From contig JAKSXM010000007.1 of assembly GCA_022575985.1 (NCBI GenBank), forward strand, positions 31,870,501 through 31,934,500: a stretch of DNA of 64,000 nt. Reading direction: 5' to 3'. Below, in pieces: positions 55,325-64,000 of this stretch (position 1 is the stretch's first letter; each line of letters starts with the position of its first letter). The translations under genes were made by a program, and so were the position numbers. Source of the stretch: Anagrus nilaparvatae (Eukaryota; Arthropoda; Insecta; Hymenoptera; Mymaridae). Below the pieces are notes generated by a model. That model ran no database searches. It was given only the letters and a program-made list of their open reading frames with translations, and was not told the DNA's origin.

Positions 55325-55450
55325 GGCCAGGCTGCTTTGCTTGAATTTCTTGAAATTTCAAGCAATTTGCTTGAAAATTCAAGCAACAAATATAGCTGCT
55401 TGAAAATTCAAGCAAATATTCAAGCAATTTGCTTGAATTTTCAAGCAATC
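55325..55450. repeat. GCTTGAAAWTTCAAGC motif cluster
   Basis: TTGCTTGAA and its complement TTCAAGCAA alternate about ten times, giving overlapping palindromes. The right end of the element (61795-61815) keeps only one. Such clusters can be transposase-binding subterminal repeats; that role is inferred. Confidence 0.6.
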
Positions 55451-56235
55451 AATTAAATTAGATAAAAAATACTGTAGGAAAGCTTAAATTTGATTCCCCT
55501 CCCTTTTTTAAGAGTTATTTGAGAAAAAAATTTTGGATTACTTGCTGTTATACTTAATTGCCTATTTGTTTCTTTCTTAAGTTATATAAATTTCTGGTTT
55601 GATACTGTTTTTATGTTATCCAGAGGGAATGGGGGTTATGTATAAATTAAGATAAAACAGTCATGTTTTAATAAATATTAAATATTGATTTTTAGATAAA
55701 AACTAATTTTTCCAAGCATATATAGAATAAATTAATTGTCAAAAAGCTAACAATACATTAAGTTAACAGTTACAGGAAAGTTAAATTTTAATATTTTATT
55801 CATGTTTAAATTTTATGACAATTAATTTACTGAAATATATTTTATACCTTTATTCTATACCTTTGTCTTATATTTAAAAAATTTCCTACAAAAAACTTAC
55901 CTGTGAGATTTAAAAATTAGTCCAAGTTAGGTAATCAGTAAATGTATGTAGATTTGAGATAAAATTTCGGTAATTTAGAATGATTATTTCTTAATAATTT
56001 AGAATTTTAATAAGTATAAAAAAAATTAAATATAGTTACAAATTTATTATTTACGTGTTATTTTTTTTAATTATCTATTAATAAAATATAGTTAGAATGT
56101 TAAACGAAAAAAAAATACAGTTATGAATATTAACTAGAAACATAAATAATAATAATTCTTTTTTTTTTTATTTGTCACAAAATTATAAAATTTATTAAAA
56201 ACAAAAATCTTCAATTAAAGTACGATAGAAAAAAA

Positions 56236-56410
56236 TTAATCTTGTTCAAATTCTGCATTGCTGTCTGAATCATTTTGAGAAGAATTTTCTTCTTCTTCGA
56301 CAACTAACATTATTTTTTTATACAAAGCATCGATTCCCTTGACTTTATCAGGCTTTTGCTTTTTCGAATTATTATCAGATGTTGTATCTTCTATAATATT
56401 GAGCAAGAAT
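56236..56410 (-). CDS. Terminal exon of an unknown gene, copy 1
   Basis: On the minus strand a pyrimidine-rich tract ending TTTTTTCAG (56420-56411) precedes a 175-nt open exon ending in TAA (56238-56236). After one leftover base it encodes 57 residues: a start FLLNIIEDTTSD, a basic stretch NSKKQKPDKVKG, then IDALYKKIMLVVEEEENSS and a strongly acidic tail ending AEFEQD. AATAAA follows about 40 nt downstream. The intron phase, acceptor and poly(A) signal together support a real exon. Upstream exons are not recognisable within the element, so the gene has probably lost its body. A transposon-encoded protein is the simplest guess; I do not recognise the family. Confidence 0.5.
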
Positions 56411-56863
56411 CTGAAAAAATTTTTATCAATATTTTAATAAAATTGAATTAAAAATATTGAGAATTTTAGATCATAGGGTAGATGAACCAGTGAATGACCA
56501 GTTTCACATTTTTCCAACTTTTGGTGGATTAATTTTTATAAAAACATAATTAAAAAAAAAAATTATTGATAACGCTTTTATTTAAGGTCTAAAAAATAGA
56601 CTCAAATGGCTTTTTTGTTAAATATTTGAATATTTTTTAAATTATTAATATTTTTGTCCAAATCGACAAATTTATTATTTACGTATTATTTTTTTTAATT
56701 ATCTATTAATAAAATATAGTTAGAATGTTAAACGAAAAAAAAATACAGTTATGAATATTAACTAGAAACATAAATAATAATAATTCTTTTTTTTTTTATT
56801 TGTCACAAAATTATAAAATTTATTAAAAACAAAAATCTTCAATTAAAGTACGATAGAAAAAAA

Positions 56864-57038
56864 TTAATCTTGTTCAAATTCTGCATTGCTGTCTGAATCA
56901 TTTTGAGAAGAATTTTCTTCTTCTTCGACAACTAACATTATTTTTTTATACAAAGCATCGATTCCCTTGACTTTATCAGGCTTTTGCTTTTTCGAATTAT
57001 TATCAGATGTTGTATCTTCTATAATATTGAGCAAGAAT
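56864..57038 (-). CDS. Terminal exon of an unknown gene, copy 2
   Basis: Same as 56236-56410, displaced by 628 bp, with acceptor, 57-residue reading frame and stop unchanged. Retention of an intact frame in both copies probably reflects recent duplication rather than selection. Confidence 0.5.
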
Positions 57039-57290
57039 CTGAAAAAATTTTTATCAATATTTTAATAAAATTGAATTAAAAATATTGAGAATTTTAGATC
57101 ATAGGGTAGATGAACCAGTGAATGACCAGTTTCACATTTTTCCAACTTTTGGTGGATTAATTTTTATAAAAACATAATTAAAAAAAAAAATTATTGATAA
57201 CGCTTTTATTTAAGGTCTAAAAAATAGACTCAAATGGCTTTTTTGTTAAATATTTGAATATTTTTTAAATTATTAATATTTTTGTCCAAA

Positions 57291-58872
57291 ACCATGAAAA
57301 ACGCCAGTCAATGACCAGCTGAACCCAGCAAATAATCAGCGAGTAACCAGTTAATGATCACTTTTAATTTTTTTTTAATTGAATTTTTCAACGGGTATTT
57401 ATATATTTTGGCAAACTTTAGGGTATTTTCAAAGCTATTTTACTTTTCAATTTCAGTTATTAACTTTTTCTTTAAAATGGGATATCTTAGAAACAATTTA
57501 ATGAATAAGACGAAAATTAGTATCCTTATGTAAAATTTTCCGCTGAATCTGAATTTTCAGTCAGATTTTCATTTGGTCACGTGACTTGGCAGGAAATTCA
57601 AAATTTGTGAAAAATGATTTTTTAAAAATCGCTATTTTACAATTTTAGTGCTTTTAAAATAAATTTACCCAAAAAAATGATTTCATGTGCTGAAAGTATA
57701 TGAAAAAACATACAATTTGAGACCAACAAGATGAAAATTGAGCTGTCTGCAGCTGAGGCATATAAGCTAGAAAAGGCAAAGCAAGAAAGTTGATTTTCTC
57801 GCGCATGCGCAGTTCAAAAAAAAAATTGGACCCCAGAATCGAATTCTACGGGAAATTTTCTATGGGGTACTATAAGGAAAAAAAATTTTATTGTAAAGTG
57901 CGCGTTTGCGAGAAAAATTAATGAACATAAATTTCTCAAAAATTAAAAATTTCAAAAAATTGAAAAAAACAAAAATCGCTGTAAAAAATAGAGGATTGGA
58001 TCTAAAAAGCTAAAAATTGGGAAAAATTATTTTTTTTATATATACTTTCGACCAAACATACTTTGGAGTACATTTCGAGACCCGACCATGCAAAGTCATC
58101 AACAGTTCACAAATATTGAACCATGTAAAAATAAAGCCTTTTATGAAAATTGATTTTCCACCTTTTTTCACCCTAGTTTTCCACCCCTATATGAAGTTTT
58201 ATGATTTTTTTCATGGTCATTTTTAAAATCAGCAACCTTGAAAACCCCCGATAGAGGTTTTTATGTAAAAATAAAGGCATTTACGAAAATTGATTTCTCC
58301 CCTCGTACTGCCTGAATTATAGAAATCCGCAAATAAAACGTTTTTAGGTTAGAAACAACCAGATGAAAAACCCTTAAATAACAATACAAAATTAATTTAG
58401 TTAATTGGATTGCTTCACTCTCCCGGCAAACCGAGAAAATATGTATGCCGAAACTCGATATTGTGTATTTTCTCGTTTATAAACGAGATTTTTAATAAAT
58501 GTAATTTTTTTCTTATTTTAACTTTTTAATAAAAATAATAATTTAAATTAATAAACTTAATTATTAATTATGAACCAATCTTTACTCAACTAAAAAAACA
58601 TGAAATTTTTAGAATAAAATTAATGTTACGTACATAGGTATAAATACTAGAAAATGCTTTTCTTTTATAAACTGCACACAAGATGGAAACAATATTGATA
58701 AATATAAAAGAACTACCTGTCAAAAACTGTTTTTCTTAAAATTTACGTTTCTTAATAATTTTGTTGTCAAAGACCCGTTTTAATTTAATTATATTAAAAT
58801 TATAATTAATCACTTTTTAGAATGAAATTTCTGCCAAACTTCCTCTCATTTCGTTTATATGTATACCTATAT
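57291..58872. other. Interior of the 6.5-kb element, no gene recognised
   Basis: The phrase AACCAGTTAATGATCAC and variants (GAACCAGTGAATGACCAG, CCAGTCAATGACCAG) recur from 56495 to 57360. The 69-codon frame at 58017 is Phe- and Lys-rich and not convincing. A TCTCGGTTTGCC / TAAACGAGA area at 58420-58490 is slightly structured. Confidence 0.35.
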
Positions 58873-60928
58873 TAGACTGCCAAAAAAAAAATCGACTTTT
58901 CGATTTTTTAAGGTGCTCAAGCGTTTTTGGATGTCATTTAATGAAAAAATAAGTTCTCCGTAAACCGCATCTAAAAATATTTAGTCGTTGGACAGCGCCA
59001 AAGCATTTTCGATTTTTGAAAATGGGCTCAGGAACGTCGGGAGGCACTAAAGCTACTAAACTTAAAAGGCAACGTAAAAACAAAATTTCGGGGGGTATTT
59101 CATAGTTTTTTTGGTCGCTAAAAACGATGGAAACATTTATTTTGAATTATTTTTTTATGGCAAAAAGTTATGAGCTAATTTCAGTGGTAAAAATGTCAAA
59201 AATTGGACATTTTTTGACGTCAAAAACTTGCTGCGGACTAAAAAATGTTTAGAAATTATTTAAAAAGAGCATTCCGCATGTTTTTTGGGTCACTAAAAAC
59301 GATGAAATTGGTTATTTTTATTTATTCTTGACGGATTCAGAGTTATGGGCCAAATATTGTAGTTTGAATTTCCAAATTCAGCATTTTTTTGAGTTAAATG
59401 ACTGTCAAACGTGCAGAGAACTTTTCTGAACCTCTAGAAAAGTAAATTATCATATTTTTGTGTTTGTCTAACTAGCGCAGAATTAATTTCTTAGATTTTT
59501 TTTAAGGGTGCTAGTTTAGTTCAGTGTTACCACAATGTCATAAAATATGGTTTTCAGGCAATTTTCCAAATAATGCTGTCATCTTGCAATTCAACCAAAA
59601 TATTTCCAGTTGGTCTCATTATTTTTGTATAAAATACACCTTTCAATCTCCGTAATCGGCAATTTTTCATCACCGATTCTATCATCGTAATAGTCAATGA
59701 ACCAAATGCCCATTTTCGTTCCTAAATGACCAATTTTTAAATTGGTGCTAAAATTTTAATTTTTGATAAAATTGAATTTTATTTTTTACAACAACTTTTT
59801 GTAAGTCCCAAATTTCTAAAAATTTCTTACTCGTACTTTTAGCTTTAGATAATTCCGAGATATGGTTCTACAAATTTAATGATAAAGTATGATTTTTTTT
59901 TAAAAACCTCAAATTGAGACTCTGTCTTTAAATTATCATATCTGCTAAAGGAAAAATTAAAAACAAAGAAGTAAACAAATTTTGGAAACTTAAAGTTTTT
60001 ACAAAATTTTTATGACGTATAAGACCTATTTATAATGAAAATTTCAATTTTTGTAGCAACTTAAAAATTGGTCATTTAGGGCCAAAAATGGCCATTTGGT
60101 TTATTAACTATTACGATGAGAGAATTAGCGATGAAAAATTGTCGATTACGGGGATTGAAAGGTGTATTTTATGCAAAAAAAATGAGAACAACTGGAAGTA
60201 TTTTGGTTGAATTGCAAGATAACAGCATTATTTGGAAAATTGCCTGAAAACCATATTTTATGACATTGTGGTAACACTGAACTAAACTAGCACCCTTAAA
60301 AAAAATCTAAGAAATTAATTCTGCGCTAGTTAGACAAACACAAAAATATGATAATTTACTTTTCTAGAGGTTCAGAAAAGTTCTCTGCACGTTTGACAGT
60401 CATTTAACTCAAAAAAATGCTGAATTTGGAAATTCAAACTACAATATTTGGCCCATAACTCTGAATCCGTCAAGAATAAATAAAAATAACCAATTTCATC
60501 GTTTTTAGTGACCCAAAAAACATGCGGAATGCTCTTTTTAAATAATTTCTAAACATTTTTTAGTCCGCAGCAAGTTTTTGACGTCAAAAAATGTCCAATT
60601 TTTGACATTTTTACCACTGAAATTAGCTCATAACTTTTTGCCTTAAAAAAATAATTCAAAATAAATGTTTCCATCGTTTTTAGCGACCAAAAAAACTATG
60701 AAATACCCCCCTAAATTTTGTTTTTACGTTGCCTTTTAAGTTTAGTAGCTTTAGTGCCTCCCGACGTTCCTGAGCCCATTTTCAAAAATCGAAAATGCTT
60801 TGGCGCTGTCCAACGACTAAATATTTTTAGATGCGGTTTACGGAGAACTTATTTTTTCATTAAATGACATCCAAAAACGCTTGAGCACCTTAAAAAATCG
60901 AAAAGTCGATTTTTTTTTTGGCAGTCTA
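58873..60928. mobile_element. 2.06-kb palindrome with 8-bp target duplication
   Basis: Ends TAGACTGCC and GGCAGTCTA; arms of about 1.02 kb are near-exact reverse complements (for example GGCTCAGGAACGTCGGGAGG at 59025 and its complement at about 60756). The centre is near 59900. ACCTATAT flanks both sides (58865-58872, 60929-60936). The size fits hAT-like 8-bp duplications. No ORF. It is nested in the 6.5-kb element. Confidence 0.85.
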
Positions 60929-61909
60929 ACCTATATAATGTAATAATGAAATAGGTTAATATACTATAGATTTTAGTTAAAGAACTTGAAATTTTTACCT
61001 TCCAAAAAATAGAAAAGAAGTTATAATCAGTTTTGTTTTTACTTTCGATTAAAAATTCAATAATCCACAAACTATAAATATTTCTATTTTAAGTATATCA
61101 AAGATTAAAACCGTGTGTTTATTGAAGACACGATCGTTTCCTCGGTCACTGACCTTGCAGCGCATATGTCTGAGAATACTAAATGAATTTGATTGGCTGG
61201 GTGGCGCTACTATACACTATGGCTATACATATATACTATACAAACTATATAAACTGAATATTTGGTGAGCGCTGTTTTTAAATAATTTTAATTTAATAGA
61301 CAAGAAATCAATTAACTTACAATAATAAATTTTGGATAAAAATAAGTTGGAAAATTTGTAATATTAATATTTTTATATTATTTATTATACATTATTATAC
61401 ATATATAACTCACTTTGTAAAAAATCTAATTTAAATATTTTATTAACTTGTAAACTTATAAGATTTTTGAAAAGATTATTGGGATTCTTAAAAATTGCAG
61501 AAATTGAGCAAAACTAAACAAAAATATTTGTAAATTTAGTTTTTTATCTAAAAATCAATATTGAATTTTTCTTAAACATGTGACTCTGTTTTATAGTAAT
61601 TTTGCTACGCCTCATTCTCTCTGGATAAAATTAAAGCAGTAACAAAACAGAAATTTATATAATAAAAAAAAAAGATAGAACAATTAGGTATAACAGCATA
61701 AGTAATCCACATTTTTTTTCACAAATAACTCTTAAAAAAAAGGGAGGGACAAAATTTAAGCTTTTCTACAGTATTTTTTATCTGATTTAATCGATTGCTT
61801 GAAATTTCAAGCAAAGCAGCCTGGCCGTGTATTTTTCTTTAAACTTGTACTTGTAGAGAATGAAATGATGTACAAAACGCAAATTTTCATTATAGCCGAT
61901 AAACCGATA

Positions 61910-62100
61910 ATTTGAGCTCACGGTTTAGAGTTACAACTGTTTAAAGCTAAGAAGTTCAAAATTTAAAAACTCAAAAAGTGATCATTTTCATCACTTCATA
62001 TCTTAAAATGGTTTGTATCAAAATGTAAAAACCAAATTTGTTTTGTAATGCATTCATTAAAGAGAAATACCAAAAAAACAAATTTTTTTTATTTTTTGAT
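61910..62100 (+). repeat. Conserved block next to tandem arrays, copy 3
   Basis: GAGCTCACGGTTTAGAGTTA, CAACTGTTTAAAGCTAAGAA and CTTCATATCTTAAAATGGTT, as at 31440 and, inverted, at 36930-37160. Confidence 0.65.
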
Positions 62101-62475
62101 TTTTTCATAATTAGGACAGCCGACCTCTATATTATTATTTTTTTGGTTTTTTTTTAATATATGTAATAGCCAACAGTATAGATTGAAATTTTTTAAGTTT
62201 TTTAAAATCGTAGATAGCAAATATGAATTTCACTATACAGTAAAATTTTTTGATTTTTTCATAACTAGGACAGATTAAAATTTTTTCAGTTTTCTAAAAT
62301 TCGGATTTTTTGGGTTTTTTGATGTATAAAACAGCCGACAATATAAATTGAAATTTTAAAAATTTTATCATATTGTAGACAGCCAATATAAATTTTACTA
62401 TACAGTAAAATTTTTTTATTTTTTTTAGCCGACATCTATATTATTTTTTTGGTTTTTTTAATATATGAAATAGCC
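62100..62475 (+). repeat. Tandem units of the 28.4-kb family
   Basis: Two to three degenerate units with AGGACAGCCGACCTCTATAT, TAGACAGCCAATATAAATTT and ATATGAAATAGCCG. Confidence 0.6.
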
Positions 62476-62484
62476 GTCAATATA

Positions 62485-62790
62485 GTAATTTATAAAACAG
62501 GACATTAAAAAATTCAAAGCAGGCTATATTCTGCTAAATTGAATACTAATATCTGAATGCTACTATTGCATAAAAATAATTGAAATAACAACTTTTCTAT
62601 AAAACAGGACATTATTCGAAGAAAATTTATAATGCTGTATAACATTCAATACTGATATTACAAGTTTTCTGAAACCAGGAAACTATTAGAAAAAAATTTA
62701 AAGTAGGCTATGTTCTACTAAATTACAAACTAATATTTCAATGCTGCCATTGCATACAAAAATTGAAATTTGTAGCATCAGGTTTTACAC
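62485..62790 (-). repeat. Inverted 110-bp units
   Basis: About three units on the minus strand (TATAAAACAGGACATTA, ATTGCATAAAAATAATTGAA), completing the same block-array-array order seen at 28-37 kb. Confidence 0.6.
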
Positions 62791-62799
62791 TGACTAATA

Positions 62800-63390
62800 C
62801 AAATTAATTAGAATAATTGAAATAATAACAATCTTTACGAGCAAGTTCTTGATTTAATTTATTAAGATGTTGATAAGGTCCAAGCTTTCGACTCACATGA
62901 ATTCTTTATCAAGGCTAAAATATACAATTATGATAAAATACTATAAAAATTTAAAAATAAAAATAATTAAAAAACTTACAATATGATGCTAAATAGTTAA
63001 ATTAAATATCAGAAAATTTTTGACATTAATAAAAATCTTTTCTTAATCCTAATCATTACATTATATTTAATTAAAAATACTGTATAAAAAGTCACTTTAT
63101 AATCAAAAATATTAAATAAATTACAAATTAAAAAACGAAAAGTTAAATCAATCTTAGTATGTATTGATGATGATTTTTTCTGCTATTATTGTTGTCTGAA
63201 AATCAGCTGATAATTTAAAATGTGTCAAAAAACATATGTGTAGACATCTACATTTCAGGATGTTAATTAAAAATCATAATACAAAATGATGATAAAGTAG
63301 AATATCAATATAGCAACAAATATTCATAAACTTTTTCTCATTTTATGGATGTTAGACAAAAATGGTTTAAGGGGGCAAGTCCATATAGCG
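62800..63390. other. AT-rich sequence, no gene seen
   Basis: No ORF or structured repeat stands out. Confidence 0.4.
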
Positions 63391-64000
63391 AAAAAAAAAG
63401 GTGTCTTTTTGTGAATAGGTTTTCGGGTAGAAATAATTGAGATAATTTCTTCAAAATTGGCAGTTTATTAGATTATAAGTTACTAAACATTATTTTATTT
63501 ATTTTTTTTTTTTTTTCAAAAATGGCGCCGAATACAGGTGCTCAAAGTTAGGCCTCACTTTTGATTGCGGGCAGGATTCCGGTCTCCAAATTGTTCAGAA
63601 ACACACGAAACCAAATTAATTATGTTTGGGAAACATTTTTCTTCTGGATTGATGGATTCAAATTTCGGAAAATGGAAAATTGTGAAAATTATTTAATTTT
63701 TTTCAAAAATTGCAATTTTTTTCACATGTTTTTTTGAAAGAAAAAAAAATTGGGACATTTTTTGAAAAAATCATTCCATCAATCCAGAAGATAATTTTAT
63801 TTTAAAAGTGCAGCTAAAAAATTAGGAAGATATCTTAATTATTTTTTGAGTTATCGTGCCCGCAAGTTCGAAAAACGTTGTTTCGAGATAAACGCGTTTA
63901 AAGTTTCGGTGTAACGTATAACTTCTATAGCGGTGTCTCGCTGAATCTTCTATAACTTCCTTATTATTCAAGATATCATTATAAAATTTTTTTCCCATAT
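63391..64000 (+). repeat. Dispersed repeat, copy at 7.44-7.87 kb, cut by window end
   Basis: GGTTTTCGGGTAGAAATAAT also occurs at 4479, and the later part is colinear with 7500-7870 up to GAAAAACG. It continues beyond the window. Confidence 0.6.

Larger units (their letters stand above)
56034..57290. repeat. 628-bp tandem duplication
   Basis: 56034-56661 and 56662-57290 are almost identical (a G/A difference at 56057 versus 56685 is the only one I noticed). Each copy contains one complete terminal exon and its poly(A) region. Confidence 0.9.
55323..61830 (-). mobile_element. 6.5-kb element with about 350-bp TIRs
   Basis: CACGGCCAGGCTGCTTTGCT begins at 55323 and its complement ends at 61830, with TA next to both ends. 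Inverted similarity continues about 350-400 bp inward (GAAAGCTTAAATTT / AAATTTAAGCTTTTC; TATGTTATCCAGAGGGAAT / ATTCTCTCTGGATAAAAT). The left end also holds five copies of the palindromic GCTTGAAATTTCAAGC motif. The interior carries a terminal exon present twice on the minus strand and a nested 2.06-kb palindrome. No transposase core was found. Confidence 0.65.

Noticed and set aside
60849..61070. 73-codon minus-strand ORF
   Set aside because: It runs out of the end of the 2.06-kb palindrome into AT-rich flank and crosses the target duplication.

Overview
The window is strongly AT-rich, repeat-choked nuclear DNA of an animal, most probably an insect. The reasons are a BEL/Pao retrotransposon, Helitrons, hAT and non-LTR retrotransposon remnants, TA-flanked inverted-repeat elements, a tRNA-type gene, and no bacterial-style gene packing. 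The order of insect cannot be fixed by eye. I found no confident host protein-coding gene; nearly everything recognisable is mobile DNA or tandem repeat.

Layout. 0-11 kb: a complete non-autonomous Helitron (989-2215, minus), a ruined Helitron Rep gene (about 3.5-4.45 kb), stacked Helitron 5' ends closing at one 3' terminus (6713), diverged dispersed repeats and a decayed ORF (10.1-10.9 kb). 11-23 kb: a duplicated block holding a tRNA-like gene, two copies of a 1.07-kb TA-flanked element carrying a pol III tRNA-like unit, two large palindromes (13.7-14.7 and 15.8-18.1 kb), a 25-bp minisatellite with a C-tract array, and a LINE 3' fragment. 23-37 kb: a 3.7-kb palindrome built of 333-bp units, several smaller inverted-repeat elements, a LINE fragment, and long degenerate tandem arrays interrupted by palindromes. 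37-43 kb: a third 1.07-kb element, a 1.36-kb near-perfect palindrome, a Helitron end, and another LINE remnant. 43.7-51.2 kb: a TA-flanked element with a tRNA-like module, split by a nearly intact BEL/Pao retrotransposon (44599-51164, target duplication CAGGG). 51-64 kb: a small inverted-repeat element, a hAT transposase scrap, a 6.5-kb element with long terminal inverted repeats (55323-61830) that carries a duplicated terminal exon and a 2.06-kb palindrome, then more tandem repeats.

The BEL element is the one unit whose parts work together: LTR, Gag with three zinc knuckles, then protease, reverse transcriptase, RNase H and integrase, polypurine tract, LTR. Two oddities stand out. Gag and Pol are in one frame but separated by TGA followed by CAATTA, the type I leaky-stop context. 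The 5' LTR has its last 111 bp inverted and lacks the segment with the TATA-like box, so this copy's own promoter is probably dead although its ORFs look young.

The other unusual theme is palindromes. At least ten insertions are near-perfect inverted repeats. Four of them have 12-14 bp target duplications and, in most cases, a one-sided tail, which is not what ordinary cut-and-paste transposons leave.
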